Shown here: in pieces, positions 16,880 to 27,849 of the stretch | Numbering within the stretch: the first letter of the stretch is position 1 | How the letters are laid out: each line of letters begins with the position of its first letter | Assembly (NCBI RefSeq): GCF_900103525.1 | Contig: NZ_FNHN01000001.1 | Span: forward strand, 248,001-312,000 | DNA: 64,000 nucleotides | Origin: Bacillus sp. OK048 | Lineage (GTDB): Bacteria; Bacillota; Bacilli; Bacillales; Cytobacillaceae | Direction of reading: 5' to 3' | Translations under genes and position numbers: made by a program | The notes under the pieces: model-generated | Seen by the model: only the letters and a program-made list of their open reading frames with translations | Told to the model about the DNA's origin: nothing | Databases searched by the model: none

Positions 16880-19048
16880 TTAGATCCCAACCTCAAGTCG
16901 GCGGGTGATTTCCTCAAGCACTTTTTGTGCAGCGACAGGAATCACTGTTCCCGGCCCAAAAATAGCTGCTGCTCCATTCTGTTTTAGGTATTCATAGTCC
17001 TGAACAGGGATCACACCACCGATGACTACCATAATATCTTCACGACCCAGCTTTCTTAATTCTTCATTCAACTGTGGTAATAGGGTTTTATGACCAGCAG
17101 CCAAGGAACTCATTCCTACTACATGAACATCATTTTCCACGGCTTGTATTGCGGTTTCCTCGGGAGTTTGGAAAAGAGGCCCAATATCGACATCAAATCC
17201 TAAATCGGCAAAGGCTGTGGCGATGACCTTTGCCCCGCGGTCATGTCCGTCCTGTCCCATTTTCGCGATCATAATCCGTGGTCGTCTGCCTTCTAGTTTT
17301 TCAAATCCATCGGCCATTTTCCTTACCTCAGCTACCTGTTCTTCTTCACCAAACTCCGCACTGTATACTCCGCTAATTGAACGAATCACAGCCTTATGGC
17401 GACCTACTACCTTTTCGTAAGCATTGGAAATTTCCCCAAGACTCGCTCTTGCTCTTGCTGCTTCGATCGCTAAAGCAAGCAGATTTCCCTCCCCGGTTTC
17501 TGCAGCCGTTGTAATCGCGTCGAGTGTTAGCTGCACTTTTGCTTCATCACGATTTTCCCTTAATTCTGCTAATCTCCGAATCTGTGCTTTACGTACCGCC
17601 GTATTGTCAACTTCAAGAATTTCAAGAGGATCTTCCTTATCTAAACGATAATGATTTACACCTGTGATTAATTCCTTTCCAGAATCAATTTGAGCCTGGC
17701 GGCGAGCGGCTGCTTCTTCAATCCGCATCTTTGGCAAACCGGTATCATTCGCCTTAGCCATTCCCCCTAGTGACTCAACCTCTTGGATATGATCCCAGGC
17801 ACGGTTTACAAGATCACGAGTCAATGATTCTACATAATAGGATCCTCCCCATGGATCCACTACATTGCTTATTCCTGTTTCATTCTGCAAAACCAATTGA
17901 GTATTACGGGCAATCCTGGCTGAAAAGTCCGTTGGAAGAGCAATTGCCTCATCCAACGCATTCGTATGAAGCGATTGGGTGTGTCCCAATGTCGCTGCCA
18001 TTGCTTCAATATAGGTTCTGATTACGTTATTGTAAGGATCCTGCTCAGTAAGACTCCACCCAGAGGTTTGACTATGTGTGCGCAGAGCCATCGATTTATC
18101 ATTTTTAGGTTTAAACTGCTTGATTAGCTTTGCCCAGAGAATACGTGCGGCACGCATTTTTGCCACTTCCATGAAATAATTCATCCCGATTGCCCAGAAA
18201 AAGGATAGGCGTGGAGCAAAAGAATCGATATCGATGCCAGCTTTTAATCCAGTCCTTACATATTCCAATCCATCCGCTAACGTGTACGCTAATTCAATAT
18301 CAGCCGTTGCTCCCGCTTCCTGCATGTGATAACCGGAAATACTAATGCTGTTGAACTTCGGCATATGATGTGAGGTATAAGCAAAAATATCGGCAATAAT
18401 TCGCATCGAAGCTTCAGGCGGATAAATATACGTATTCCGTACCATATATTCTTTTAAAATATCATTTTGAATCGTTCCGGTCAGTTGAGATCGATGAACA
18501 CCTTGTTCCTCTGCAGCAACAATATAGAAAGCCAATGTTGGTAGAACCGCCCCATTCATTGTCATCGAAACCGACATCTTATCTAGGGGAATACCATCAA
18601 ACAAAATTTTCATATCTAGGATTGAATCAACAGCAACCCCGGCTTTTCCAACATCCCCTACAACACGGGGATGATCTGAATCATAGCCGCGGTGAGTAGC
18701 CAAATCAAAAGCGATTGATAGTCCTTTCTGGCCTGCAGCCAGATTTCTACGATAGAACGCATTGCTTTCCTCCGCTGTAGAGAATCCGGCATATTGACGA
18801 ATCGTCCATGGTTTTGTCACATACATTGTCGGGTATGGCCCCCGCAAATACGGAGCAATCCCAGCAACATACCCAAGGTGTTCCATCCCAATCAAATCTT
18901 TACTATCATAAAAAGGCTTGACATCAATCTGCTCCATCGTCTGCCATTTAAAATGGTCTAAAGCAGCATCCTGATTCAATAGCCTATCACTATAAGATTG
19001 AGAGTTTCCTGTGAACGTAATCGTTGTAAAATCTGGATTTCTACTCAT
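16880..19048 (-). CDS. mutB: Methylmalonyl-CoA mutase, large (catalytic) subunit
   Basis: 722 residues. ATG 19048 is chosen because its ATGA overlaps the mutA stop and AAAGGAA lies upstream; the longer frame to 19096 is inside mutA. The TIM barrel (about 60-400) has [20 protein letters not shown] and [19 protein letters not shown]. The C-terminal B12 domain has the lower-ligand motif [13 protein letters not shown] and [12 protein letters not shown]. It interconverts methylmalonyl-CoA and succinyl-CoA with adenosylcobalamin, in the cytoplasm, as a heterodimer with MutA. No epimerase gene is present in the operon. Confidence 0.96.
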   Translation of the reverse strand: MSRNPDFTTITFTGNSQSYSDRLLNQDAALDHFKWQTMEQIDVKPFYDSKDLIGMEHLGYVAGIAPYLRGPYPTMYVTKPWTIRQYAGFSTAEESNAFYRRNLAAGQKGLSIAFDLATHRGYDSDHPRVVGDVGKAGVAVDSILDMKILFDGIPLDKMSVSMTMNGAVLPTLAFYIVAAEEQGVHRSQLTGTIQNDILKEYMVRNTYIYPPEASMRIIADIFAYTSHHMPKFNSISISGYHMQEAGATADIELAYTLADGLEYVRTGLKAGIDIDSFAPRLSFFWAIGMNYFMEVAKMRAARILWAKLIKQFKPKNDKSMALRTHSQTSGWSLTEQDPYNNVIRTYIEAMAATLGHTQSLHTNALDEAIALPTDFSARIARNTQLVLQNETGISNVVDPWGGSYYVESLTRDLVNRAWDHIQEVESLGGMAKANDTGLPKMRIEEAAARRQAQIDSGKELITGVNHYRLDKEDPLEILEVDNTAVRKAQIRRLAELRENRDEAKVQLTLDAITTAAETGEGNLLALAIEAARARASLGEISNAYEKVVGRHKAVIRSISGVYSAEFGEEEQVAEVRKMADGFEKLEGRRPRIMIAKMGQDGHDRGAKVIATAFADLGFDVDIGPLFQTPEETAIQAVENDVHVVGMSSLAAGHKTLLPQLNEELRKLGREDIMVVIGGVIPVQDYEYLKQNGAAAIFGPGTVIPVAAQKVLEEITRRLEVGI

Positions 19049-21210
19049 CGCCCAATTCCTTTCTGCTGTTGAAGGGAAAACAGCACGTGATGACAATCTG
19101 ATTGCGAATGTATGAATTCATCCACTCCAGCTTGCTTGAAAAGTCCTGCTTGTTCTGAAGCTGGACGACCTGCTACAAACAGGGTGATTTCCCGGTTGGC
19201 CACTTTTAACGCTTGTGCCAACGGGGGTACAAACTCTGGATATGCGTTGTCATTTGAACAGATAACAACAATCGACGCACCAGATTGAATCGCAGCCTTT
19301 ACTGCTTGGTCAACCGTTTCAAAACCGTTATTCGAGATCACCTCAAACCCTCCACTTTCAAAAAAACCAGCAGCGAAATCCGCACGCAGTTTATGCTGTG
19401 GAATTGGTCCCATATTTGCAAGGAACACTTTTGGATAGGTGCCGTTTTTTTCTTTAAACGTTTCTGCTCTTTTTCTTAAAGCTTCAAATGGTTCTGCACC
19501 ACGATGGCTATGCAAGACCTTTATGACTGGAAGATTCTTTTCCGTTTGAGAGATAGTCTGTACCCATTCACCTAAAGTTGCACCTGCTTGAAACGCCTCT
19601 AAGGAGGTTTCCACGAGCTTTTGTTCGCTATTCTTTCTGAGTGCTTGAAGGATTGTTTGCTTTTGACTAACATTGGTTTGTCGATAGGAACGTACCTCTG
19701 AACAACGGGACAAGTAGGCAGAATCCCTGTTCTCCTCACGGTTTGGAAGCTTTTGTTCACCCAAGTTAGGATAGATGTTGGTACCTACAAATTTATCTTT
19801 ACAGCGGCTGATATTATTGAAACGCTTGTCTGCAATCTCTTTGATTTGCTCCTGTACAAAACCATTTTCTAGTGACTTAAACATCCCTCCGTTCTCCTCA
19901 ATAAGCTGGAATTGTTTCCAAGCCTCTTTAGCAAGAGAATCAGTAAGGAATTCAACGTACCAAGAGCCGCCAGCCGGGTCTGCTACCTTAGATAAATGAG
20001 CTTCTTTTTCCAAAATGATTTGCGTATTTCTAGCAATTCGACGGGAAAATTCGTCGGGTGGACCTGCTGCTTGATCAAAAGGAGAGACATGAAGACTATC
20101 CACTCCACCTACAATGGCAGCGAAAGCTTCCGACGTACCACGAAGCATATTCACGTACGGGTCATACACCGTTTTAGTCCAGGAGGAAGTACGAGCATGA
20201 ATGAACATTTTCTGAATTTCTTCAGTTCCACCAAAAGCATGAATGATTTTTGACCAGAGGATGCGTCCTGCCCGAAACTTAGCAATTTCCATGAAAAAAT
20301 TAGAGCCAACTGAGAAGGAAAAGGAGATTCTCTGTCCAATCTCATCAACTGACAGCCCTCTTTCCTGCATCTCACGAACATATTCCACACCTGAAGCCAA
20401 AGCATACGCTAACTCTTGAACAGCATTTCCGCCTGCATTATGATAAGGATCTCCCTGTATGAAAATGGTCTTTAATTCCGGACTCTTGTCCTTGGCCCAT
20501 AAGGTGTACTGGGCCGTTAAGTCATACGCGTTCTGTAAGGAAAACGGCAGAGTCCCTTCTTTTACCAGCGTACCTAACGGATCCATCCCCACACATCCAC
20601 GCAACTTTCTGATATCCATCCCTTTCTGTTGGGCGTGTGCTACAACCATGCAATATATGGGTAATCCTATACAACCCGCTTGAACAAGCAGTGGAGTTTG
20701 TTCAAGGTCGATCCCCTCTAAGGCAGTATTTAGATCTTTAAGGGAACTAATGGACACTCCCTCACTTCCTACATTTTCAGGTAAGGCTTGATCTGGATCC
20801 TGTCCAAAGGCCGAGGCATGATCAAGGACAAGATTTAACATCGTCTGACCACGAGTTAAATCACTTTTGGCTGCCTCATTAAATTCTAAAGGAGTGCTAT
20901 AGAGGAGTTCCTGACTTACCTCCCAAGGTTTTTCCTGATAACCCAAAGCGTGAGTTCCTCGTACATAGGGCACAGCTCCTGGTGGGGAAGAAAGGTGGGA
21001 AAGACCCTCAATATCCTCTTGCCTATACATGGGTTGAAGTGAAATTCCCTCATAGGTTTTTGAGATAAGCTTCTCCTCAAATGAGCCGCCTTTTAATGTC
21101 TTCTCCGCAACTTGCCGCCATTCTTCATATGAAGGGACCGGAAACTCACCAAATCTTCGAGTTTCCTCATTTAATTCTCGGTGGTCTTTTTCTTGAACAT
21201 CTTTTATCAT
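19045..21210 (-). CDS. mutA: Methylmalonyl-CoA mutase, small subunit
   Basis: 721 residues, longer than many MutA (about 630). Barrel landmarks are present ([69 protein letters not shown]). The C-terminal domain has [18 protein letters not shown] where the catalytic subunit has DGHDRG, so it lacks the cobalamin-ligating His motif, as expected for the non-catalytic partner. Strong AAAGGAGGGGG site; its stop overlaps the mutB start. Confidence 0.95.
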   Translation of the reverse strand: MIKDVQEKDHRELNEETRRFGEFPVPSYEEWRQVAEKTLKGGSFEEKLISKTYEGISLQPMYRQEDIEGLSHLSSPPGAVPYVRGTHALGYQEKPWEVSQELLYSTPLEFNEAAKSDLTRGQTMLNLVLDHASAFGQDPDQALPENVGSEGVSISSLKDLNTALEGIDLEQTPLLVQAGCIGLPIYCMVVAHAQQKGMDIRKLRGCVGMDPLGTLVKEGTLPFSLQNAYDLTAQYTLWAKDKSPELKTIFIQGDPYHNAGGNAVQELAYALASGVEYVREMQERGLSVDEIGQRISFSFSVGSNFFMEIAKFRAGRILWSKIIHAFGGTEEIQKMFIHARTSSWTKTVYDPYVNMLRGTSEAFAAIVGGVDSLHVSPFDQAAGPPDEFSRRIARNTQIILEKEAHLSKVADPAGGSWYVEFLTDSLAKEAWKQFQLIEENGGMFKSLENGFVQEQIKEIADKRFNNISRCKDKFVGTNIYPNLGEQKLPNREENRDSAYLSRCSEVRSYRQTNVSQKQTILQALRKNSEQKLVETSLEAFQAGATLGEWVQTISQTEKNLPVIKVLHSHRGAEPFEALRKRAETFKEKNGTYPKVFLANMGPIPQHKLRADFAAGFFESGGFEVISNNGFETVDQAVKAAIQSGASIVVICSNDNAYPEFVPPLAQALKVANREITLFVAGRPASEQAGLFKQAGVDEFIHSQSDCHHVLFSLQQQKGIGR

Positions 21211-21239
21211 CGCTATCCCCCTCCTTTCAGAAATTGATG

Positions 21240-21758
21240 CTATTTTGTATTCACAAGAAACAGTGGTTGGCCATACTCGACTAATTGTCCATTTTCAACC
21301 AATACCTCAACTATTTCTCCATTAACGTCAGCTTCAATTTCATTGAATAGTTTCATTGCTTCAAGGATGCATACCACGGTTGATTTTTCGACTTTATCAC
21401 CTGTTTTTACAAATGGATCTGCATCTTCACCTGGAGCTCGGTAGATGGTTCCCACCATTGGAGAAACAATTTTAAATAAATTGGGATCATTTTCATCCAT
21501 TGGCTCTTGTCGCTCTTTTTGGACTGTTTTTTTAGGTTCAGTAAGAGGTTTTGGGACCTCATTTACGATAGGAGCTTTAGCTTCTTTTACAGCTGCAGGT
21601 TTATATGCTTCAATATTTTCATAGTATGGTAAAGTGCTTCCTTCCTGTTTCTTTAAGGAAATCTTGGATTCAGCTCCCTCTAATTCAACTTCCATTTCCT
21701 GAAGAGATGACTCATTAAAAAGTTTGATTATTTCTCTAACTTCATGTATTTTCCACAT
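21240..21758 (-). CDS. accB: Biotin carboxyl carrier protein of the acyl-CoA carboxylase
   Basis: 172 residues: an N-terminal helical segment (HEVREIIKLFNESSLQEMEV), a Pro/Lys-rich linker (about 45-90), then a biotinyl domain (VSPMVGTIYRAPGEDADPFV, ILEAMKLFNEIEADVNGE) with the biotinylated Lys in EAMKL. Placed between accC and mutA, it should serve PccB, but could also be shared with acetyl-CoA carboxylase. AAGGAG precedes ATG 21758. Confidence 0.93.
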   Translation of the reverse strand: MWKIHEVREIIKLFNESSLQEMEVELEGAESKISLKKQEGSTLPYYENIEAYKPAAVKEAKAPIVNEVPKPLTEPKKTVQKERQEPMDENDPNLFKIVSPMVGTIYRAPGEDADPFVKTGDKVEKSTVVCILEAMKLFNEIEADVNGEIVEVLVENGQLVEYGQPLFLVNTK

Positions 21759-21796
21759 TTTTATTCGCTCCTTATCCGTTCTCTAATCGGACTCTA

Positions 21797-23149
21797 TTAA
21801 TCTTCTATATTGATAGAATGCAATTCTAGAAATTTAGTATTAAAGTCACCCTTAACAAAAGCTTCATGTTCTAATAATTGAAGATGGAATGGAATTGTCG
21901 TTTTAATTCCGCTGATTTCAAACTCGGATAGAGCACGTTTCATCCTTTGAATCGCCTCATTACGGTCCTTTCCCCACACTATTAGTTTTGCCACCATAGA
22001 ATCATAGAATGGAGAAATTTGATAACCTGGGTATATGGCACTATCGATCCTTACACCATATCCACCTGGAGGAAGGTACATCTCTACCTTGCCCGGGGAT
22101 GGCATAAAATTTTTGGCCGGGTTTTCTGCATTAATCCGGCATTCGATTGCCCAACCATTTATCTGTACATCACTTTGCTGAAAAGAAAGTGGATATCCCG
22201 CAGCTACTGCAATCTGTTCCTTAATCAGGTCAATCCCAGTAACCATTTCCGTAACAGGATGCTCTACTTGGATGCGGGTATTCATCTCCATAAAATAGAA
22301 TTGTCCATGTTTATCTAAAAGGAATTCCACGGTACCTGCACCGTGATAATTTACCGATTTTGCTGCTGCAACCGCTGCATTCCCCATTTGCTCCCGAAGG
22401 TTTTGATCTAGTGCTGGGGAGGGGGCTTCTTCCAATAGTTTTTGATGGCGCCGCTGAATGGAACAATCCCGTTCTCCAAGGTGAGTAACGTTCCCCATTT
22501 TATCCGCAATAATTTGAATTTCTACATGACGCGGCTCCTCTAAATACTTCTCTAAATAGACACCTGGATTCCCAAAAGCCGTCTCTGCTTCTTTCTGTGC
22601 CTGCCGAATGGACTTTCTTAATTCCATTTCGTCGTTAGCCACTCGCATTCCCTTTCCACCACCGCCGGCCGTGGCTTTCACAATCACGGGGTAACCGATT
22701 TCGCAAGCTACCTTGACAGCTTCTTCCAGATCTTCGACTAATCCCTCTGTGCCTGGGACAGTTGGAACACCTGCACGCTTCATCGTTTCCCTCGCTATTG
22801 CTTTGTCCCCCATTTTAGTAATGGCTTCAGCATCAGGACCGATGAAGGCAATGTTGCATGATGTACAGAGTTCCGCAAAATCTGCATTTTCTGCCAGGAA
22901 ACCATACCCTGGGTGAATGGCATCAACATTCAACAGTACAGCTGCGCTCATTAAATTCGCCATATTTAAATAACTGTCCTTGGATGCGGTAGGTCCTATG
23001 CAAAAAGATTCATCAGCTAGTTTTGCATGCAGGGATTCTTTGTCAGCCTCCGAGTAAACGGCTACTGTTTTAATCCCCATTTCCTGACATGCACGGATCA
23101 CACGAACCGCGATTTCTCCTCGATTAGCGATCAATACTTTCTTAAACAT
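21797..23149 (-). CDS. accC: Biotin carboxylase subunit
   Basis: 450 residues, typical AccC length. The N-terminus [23 protein letters not shown]-grasp [54 protein letters not shown] and [20 protein letters not shown] are all intact. ATP-dependent carboxylation of biotin on the carrier protein. Fourteen bases separate it from the upstream BCCP-like gene; GGGAGG precedes ATG. It acts with AccB (next gene) and PccB (end of the operon). Confidence 0.96.
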   Translation of the reverse strand: MFKKVLIANRGEIAVRVIRACQEMGIKTVAVYSEADKESLHAKLADESFCIGPTASKDSYLNMANLMSAAVLLNVDAIHPGYGFLAENADFAELCTSCNIAFIGPDAEAITKMGDKAIARETMKRAGVPTVPGTEGLVEDLEEAVKVACEIGYPVIVKATAGGGGKGMRVANDEMELRKSIRQAQKEAETAFGNPGVYLEKYLEEPRHVEIQIIADKMGNVTHLGERDCSIQRRHQKLLEEAPSPALDQNLREQMGNAAVAAAKSVNYHGAGTVEFLLDKHGQFYFMEMNTRIQVEHPVTEMVTGIDLIKEQIAVAAGYPLSFQQSDVQINGWAIECRINAENPAKNFMPSPGKVEMYLPPGGYGVRIDSAIYPGYQISPFYDSMVAKLIVWGKDRNEAIQRMKRALSEFEISGIKTTIPFHLQLLEHEAFVKGDFNTKFLELHSINIED

Positions 23150-23163
23150 TGAAAGTTCCTCCC

Positions 23164-23667
23164 TTATTCTGCCTTCACTAAAAATAGAGGTTGGCCATAT
23201 TCAACCAATTCACCATCATCTACAAGAATCTCAGTAATTTCTCCATCTACATCAGATGCAATCTGTTGAAAGAGCTTTAAGGGCTCCACGTTACTACTGC
23301 CAATAATGGTGTTAGGGGAAACCCTGTCACCGACCTTTACAAAAGGTTTAGCACCTGGTGCAGAGGAAGAGGAGAACACGCCGATAAAGGGTGAAACAAT
23401 CTGATGTAATAAAGGCTCCTTAGCATCCTCTTTTAAAGACATTGGAATGGGCGAAGATTCCGGGTCTCTAACTTCTAATGCAGCTGCAGCCTCTTTATAG
23501 GCATTTTGAAAATTCTCTTGATCAACTTCACTTATCTTCTGGGTTGTAACCTCTGGAATCGACTTTTTCATCAAGACCCTGACTCCTTTATTCTTCAAGC
23601 TAAATTCTTGAATGGGAGATTTACTTACTAGTTTTATCATTTCTCTAAGTTCAAGCATTTTTAACAT
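23164..23667 (-). CDS. BCCP-like protein with an altered biotinyl motif
   Basis: 167 residues from ATG 23667 (GGTGAGG six bases upstream; the GTG at 23679 overlaps that site). Architecture parallels AccB 1.4 kb downstream: [20 protein letters not shown], a linker, then [20 protein letters not shown] and an end EYGQPLFLV shared almost word for word. At the modification hairpin it reads [11 protein letters not shown] where AccB has LEAMKLFNEI. The Lys remains, but Ala-Met is Pro-Leu. BirA prefers (A/V)MK, so biotinylation is doubtful. It may be a decoy, a scaffold or a carrier of another group. A decaying duplicate is possible, but the frame is intact. Confidence 0.8.
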   Translation of the reverse strand: MLKMLELREMIKLVSKSPIQEFSLKNKGVRVLMKKSIPEVTTQKISEVDQENFQNAYKEAAAALEVRDPESSPIPMSLKEDAKEPLLHQIVSPFIGVFSSSSAPGAKPFVKVGDRVSPNTIIGSSNVEPLKLFQQIASDVDGEITEILVDDGELVEYGQPLFLVKAE

Positions 23668-23810
23668 AAATAGCCTCACCTACCCTGTTATTTTTTTCAT
23701 AAAATAAACCTGAATGGTTACCCTAACTGTACAACTGATTTGAGTTAAACAATTAAATAGGTTTGTCTTGGGAGTAAAAGAGTTTCACACATCTGCAAAC
23801 CAACATCGAA

Positions 23811-25880
23811 TTATCCATTCACTGTTGCGATTGAACGTTCTACAATTTCTGCAATATCCATGGTTTTGACCTGTTCCTCTACTTCTTTTGCCTTTGTTCC
23901 ATCACTTAACATCGTCAAGCAATATGGACAATTGCTTCCGATCATCGATGGATTTACGCTTAATGCTTGTTCAGTCCGTTCTACGTTAATCCGCTTTCCC
24001 TGCTTTTCCTCAATCCACATCATGCCGCCGCCAGCCCCGCAGCACATGGAATCCTGTTTATTGCGTTCCATTTCTAAGAGTTCCATACCAGGAATCGAGG
24101 TAAGAATTTGACGCGGAATATCATAGATGTTGTTATAGCGACCGAGATAACAGGAATCATGATAAGCAATCGTTTCTTTAACCTCTTTCACCGGTTTAAT
24201 ACGGCCTTCCTGAATCCATTTCCAAATTAACTCTGTATGGTGATATACTTCAGCCTCTAAACCAAACTCAGGATATTCATTTTTAAAGGTATTAAAAGCG
24301 TGGGGATCAATTGTGACAATTTTCTTCACACCATGAGACTGAAAATTGGAAATATTCTCCCGGCATAATTGTTGGAATAAAAACTCATTCCCCATTCTCC
24401 GTGACGTATCACCCGAATTCCGCTCTTTATTTCCGAGAACGGCAAATTTTATCCCGGCCACATTCATAATTTTGGCAAACGATTGGACAATTTTTTGACT
24501 TCGTTTGTCATAGGAACCCATCGAACCTACCCAAAATAAGTATTCAAATTCATCCACCTCATCTACCGTCGGAACTTCAATGTCACTGCGCTCATCTCGC
24601 CAGTTCATGCGCTCCTTACGGTTAAGCCCCCACGGATTGCTTTGTCTTTCAATGTTTTGAAAATAGCGATTCGCTTCTTGGGGTATATTGCCCTCGGTTA
24701 ATACTAAAAACCGTCTCAAATCAATAATTTTATCCACATGTTCGTTTCCCACAGGACATTGATCTTCACAATTTCGACAGGTCGTACAAGCCCATAGTTC
24801 TTCCTCAGTAATGACATCGCCAATCAGGCTAGGCATTTCAAGCGTTGCCGCTGTTTCCTGAGCACCCAAGCCGGAGACAGCTATTGAAGAACCGAAAATA
24901 GGTCTTGGCATCCATGGGCTGCGCGAGGTGACAGCTGCTCCTTTTTCAGTCAAATGGTCCCTCATTTTCACCATTAATGCCATTGGTGATAAGGTTTTCC
25001 CGGTTACTGAAGCTGGGCACATATTCGTACAGCGACCACATTCCGCACAGGCATACAGGTCGATTAGCTGCTGTTGGGTAAAATTTTCAATTTTTCCGAC
25101 ACCGAATTCTTCTGCTTCTTCGTCCTCAAAATCAACGCTGCGCAATTTCCCAACAGGTCCGGTTTTCTTGAAAAAAATGTTGAAGATTGCGAATAACTCA
25201 TGTGCTTGTTTTGACTGCGGTACAAACACCATGAATGAAAAGACGGTTACCATATGCACCCACCAAAATAGATAGAACAAAACAGTTCCTGCCGTGGACC
25301 CGATCCCGGAAAACAATAACGCAATCGCACCAGAAAATGGAGCATAGGTTAGATTCGGTTCATGATCTAACATAATCGCTTCGAATCCTAATGTAAGCAA
25401 GATGGATGAGGTTAGTACAGATAAAACGATATAGACAAAAGCAGCTTTGCCGTCACGCTGCCATTGCAGCCTCTTCAGCTTTTCGCCATAACGGCGGTAA
25501 AATCCATATATAACAGCCAACAGCATCAGGAATGTTGCCCACTCCTGCAGAAGACTGAAGTATTTATGCCCCTCACCAAAAGGGAATTCATAGCCTTTAA
25601 TAAACCCTTTTATGATGAGTTCGATCAGTCCTACCTGAATGATAAAAAAAGTATAAAACAAGATTAAATGCATGAACCCGCTTTTCTTGTCTTTAAACAA
25701 TTTCCTCTGACCAAACCCATTTATCAATACAGCGTTAAGCCGCTCTTTCAAATTTGGTTCAAAATCCGCTTTTTTTCCAAGCTTCACAAACACAATCCTT
25801 GTATAAACAACGTTAACAAACAAATAAAAGGCATATCCTGCTATAGCTAGGAATGCAAGTAAATTCAGCAATGATAACAT
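23811..25880 (-). CDS. fadF: FadF-like membrane iron-sulfur ETF:quinone oxidoreductase
   Basis: 689 residues. The N-terminal third has about five membrane helices (NarI-like cytochrome b-type domain). Then come two 4Fe-4S motifs, CAECGRCTNMCPAS (about 279-292) and CTTCRNCEDQCPVG, and two CCG domains (SCYLGRYNNIYDIPRQ, MCCGAGGGMMW; NCPYCLTML). B. subtilis FadF (YwjF) is the family reference, and the role is to pass electrons from reduced ETF, produced by acyl-CoA dehydrogenases, to menaquinone. It is the first gene of the propionyl-CoA operon, under a sigma-54 promoter 290 bp upstream; AAGGAG precedes ATG 25880. Confidence 0.9.
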   Translation of the reverse strand: MLSLLNLLAFLAIAGYAFYLFVNVVYTRIVFVKLGKKADFEPNLKERLNAVLINGFGQRKLFKDKKSGFMHLILFYTFFIIQVGLIELIIKGFIKGYEFPFGEGHKYFSLLQEWATFLMLLAVIYGFYRRYGEKLKRLQWQRDGKAAFVYIVLSVLTSSILLTLGFEAIMLDHEPNLTYAPFSGAIALLFSGIGSTAGTVLFYLFWWVHMVTVFSFMVFVPQSKQAHELFAIFNIFFKKTGPVGKLRSVDFEDEEAEEFGVGKIENFTQQQLIDLYACAECGRCTNMCPASVTGKTLSPMALMVKMRDHLTEKGAAVTSRSPWMPRPIFGSSIAVSGLGAQETAATLEMPSLIGDVITEEELWACTTCRNCEDQCPVGNEHVDKIIDLRRFLVLTEGNIPQEANRYFQNIERQSNPWGLNRKERMNWRDERSDIEVPTVDEVDEFEYLFWVGSMGSYDKRSQKIVQSFAKIMNVAGIKFAVLGNKERNSGDTSRRMGNEFLFQQLCRENISNFQSHGVKKIVTIDPHAFNTFKNEYPEFGLEAEVYHHTELIWKWIQEGRIKPVKEVKETIAYHDSCYLGRYNNIYDIPRQILTSIPGMELLEMERNKQDSMCCGAGGGMMWIEEKQGKRINVERTEQALSVNPSMIGSNCPYCLTMLSDGTKAKEVEEQVKTMDIAEIVERSIATVNG

Positions 25881-26179
25881 CTTGTTTCTCCTTCATTTTT
25901 AATGTAGGTTCTACTCAGTTTCCTTTTAAAAAACAGCAAAATCAGAATAAGAACTATTACTCTATTGTTCTTTTTACTCCCCATACTTCCATGAATACTT
26001 TTTATTTTTCCGTATAACCGAACGACTTTAAGCAAATCACCTATAATTCCTTAATCTACTACATAGAAGTTAGAAAGTTCTGGCCCTTTATGTATCTGCC
26101 ATACATTCTTCTTTTATCAGTATTAAATGTTGACCTTCACTCCCTCCTATTCATTTGCTTTTTCTATTCATCAATAATC

Positions 26180-26196
26180 ATGCAATTATCATGCCA
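26180..26196 (-). promoter_or_regulatory. Sigma-54 promoter of the fadF-pccB operon
   Basis: Minus strand TGGCAT-GATAA-TTGCAT; GG (26195-26194) to GC (26183-26182) spacing is exactly 12. The leader to fadF is about 290 bases (25881-26170), in which I see only a 37-codon hydrophobic frame of doubtful value. Confidence 0.85.
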
Positions 26197-26271
26197 AAAC
26201 ACTTTAATCACTTTAACCTTCTGTCATTGCGGAGATATGCTTACAATGATTCATATCCTGTTTTCACCTCG

Positions 26272-26319
26272 ATGCATTCTTGCATTAGAACTCGAAGGCT
26301 GTTGATGTCATTTTGCATT
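26272..26319 (-). promoter_or_regulatory. Paired upstream activating sites for the fadF promoter
   Basis: ATGCATTCTTGCATT (26272-26286) and ATGTCATTTTGCATT (26305-26319), starts 33 bp apart, about 90-120 bp upstream of the -24/-12 promoter. The same pair and spacing occur at 30972-31019 and 55635-55682. Confidence 0.75.
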
Positions 26320-26370
26320 TAACGTGAATCACCCCTAATAGTCTGTTACTACACTCCCAAAAATAAAAGA

Positions 26371-26415
26371 GGCTGACCCAAAAGTTCGTTAAAAACAACT
26401 TTTAAGGGGTCAGCC
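26371..26415. terminator. Bidirectional terminator ending the etf-thiolase operon
   Basis: GGCTGACCC (26371-26379) pairs with GGGTCAGCC (26407-26415) around an inner AAAAGTT/AACTTTT stem; T-rich on both flanks. It closes the minus-strand operon whose last stop is at 26483. Confidence 0.85.
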
Positions 26416-26482
26416 CTTTTTCTTTAGAATGGCTTATTGGTTATTATTGGATGAAGTTAGTAGGCAGAAGAGATATAGAATA

Positions 26483-27760
26483 TTAGATTTTTCTTAACTC
26501 ATATTTCAACTGTTCACGAAAATCAGGGTGAGTTACGACCAATAGTTCTTTCGCTCTTTCTTTTATTGATTTTCCAAACAAACTAGCAATACCAAATTCT
26601 GTAACTACATAATGTACATCTGATTTCAATGATGTCACATGAGAAACAGTAGCCTTTATACGGGATTGAGTCCCTTTTTTGGCTGTAGAAGGAAGTGCAA
26701 TGATCGATTTACCACCTTTTGAAAGCTGGGCTCCTCGAATAAAATCCATCTGTCCACCCACTCCGGCTATAGGATAGAGCCCAATTTGTTCCGCATTTAT
26801 TTGACCTGTTAAATCGATTTCTAAAGCAGAATTTATTGCATGAAACTTATCTAGTTTGGCAAGAGTACTGCCATTATGTGTGTAATCCACAGGATGCAGC
26901 TCAATTAATGGATTCATGTGGGCATAGCGATAAACCTGTTCTGTTCCTGTTAAAGTTGTACAGACCATTTTGCCACGATCAATTGCTTTATGTTCGTTGG
27001 TTATTACTCCTTTATCAACCAGATCTATAACTGCGTCTGTAATCGATCCAGAATGAACACCTAATCCATTTTTACTATTCAGGGAACGAATGATACTATC
27101 ACCAAGACTTCCCAGCCCCACTTGAATCGTTGCTTTATCTGGAATTAATTCGGAAACAAACTCACCAATCTTTACTTCAATGTCTGTCGGCTCTCCGGAT
27201 TTTATCGATAATAATGGCCGCGAAGTTAAAACAATACTATCAATATCTTCAACATGAACCAAAGTATCTCCGTAAGTAAATGGCATCTTGCTGTTTACTT
27301 CAGCGATAACGTATTTTGCTCTTCGAATTAGAGATTGTGCAAAATCCACAGATATTCCTAAATTACAATACCCTTTTTCGTTTGGCGGTGATACCTGAAT
27401 AAAAGCCACGTCTACATTTTCTCTATCAATAAAGCGAGGAATTTCCGAAAGATTGATCGGAATATAATCGCATGCCTGATTCTGATAAGCTACTTTTAAC
27501 AATGGCGAACCTAAAAAGGTGCGTATTTGCAGATTCGGAAAACATTCAGCCGCTGCATAAACGCAAGGACTACCTATGATATTGTTATATATAGTAACAT
27601 CTTGTAGGCGATCCTTTTGCCTGACTAGTTCTTCCACAAGGGTCTGTGGTTCACTACAAAAGGAAGACAAAATGATGTTTGAATTAGACTGTATTTTGGA
27701 AATCGCTTCTTCTACACTTCTTTGTCTTTCATGATAAGTCTTTATCCATTCCTTTATCAT
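26483..27760 (-). CDS. Acetyl-CoA hydrolase/transferase family CoA transferase (Cat1/4-hydroxybutyrate type)
   Basis: 425 residues. Landmarks: NIILSSFCSEPQTLVEELV, EVNSKMPFTYGDTLVH, QVGLGSLGDSIIRSL, GLYPIAGVGGQMDFIRGAQL, VHYVVTEFGIASLFGKSIKE. Class-I CoA transferases with this layout move CoA between acetate and butyrate, propionate, succinate or 4-hydroxybutyrate via a Glu-thioester. Last gene after thiolase; AGAGGTG precedes ATG. It may activate the substrate acid at the expense of acetyl-CoA, or recover CoA. The exact acyl partner is not predictable. Confidence 0.85.
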   Translation of the reverse strand: MIKEWIKTYHERQRSVEEAISKIQSNSNIILSSFCSEPQTLVEELVRQKDRLQDVTIYNNIIGSPCVYAAAECFPNLQIRTFLGSPLLKVAYQNQACDYIPINLSEIPRFIDRENVDVAFIQVSPPNEKGYCNLGISVDFAQSLIRRAKYVIAEVNSKMPFTYGDTLVHVEDIDSIVLTSRPLLSIKSGEPTDIEVKIGEFVSELIPDKATIQVGLGSLGDSIIRSLNSKNGLGVHSGSITDAVIDLVDKGVITNEHKAIDRGKMVCTTLTGTEQVYRYAHMNPLIELHPVDYTHNGSTLAKLDKFHAINSALEIDLTGQINAEQIGLYPIAGVGGQMDFIRGAQLSKGGKSIIALPSTAKKGTQSRIKATVSHVTSLKSDVHYVVTEFGIASLFGKSIKERAKELLVVTHPDFREQLKYELRKI

Positions 27761-27790
27761 TTTTCACCTCTGATTTAATCCAAAATAGTG

Positions 27791-27814
27791 GTAGACCTCC
27801 AAAAGGAGGTCTAC
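27791..27814. repeat. Intercistronic perfect hairpin
   Basis: GTAGACCTCC-AAAA-GGAGGTCTAC, 10-bp stem, four-base loop, between thiolase and CoA transferase. There is no T-run after it, so more likely an mRNA processing/stability element or weak attenuator than a full terminator. Confidence 0.6.
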
Positions 27815-27849
27815 GCCTTAACCCTCATCATATCCCATAAATATAACTC

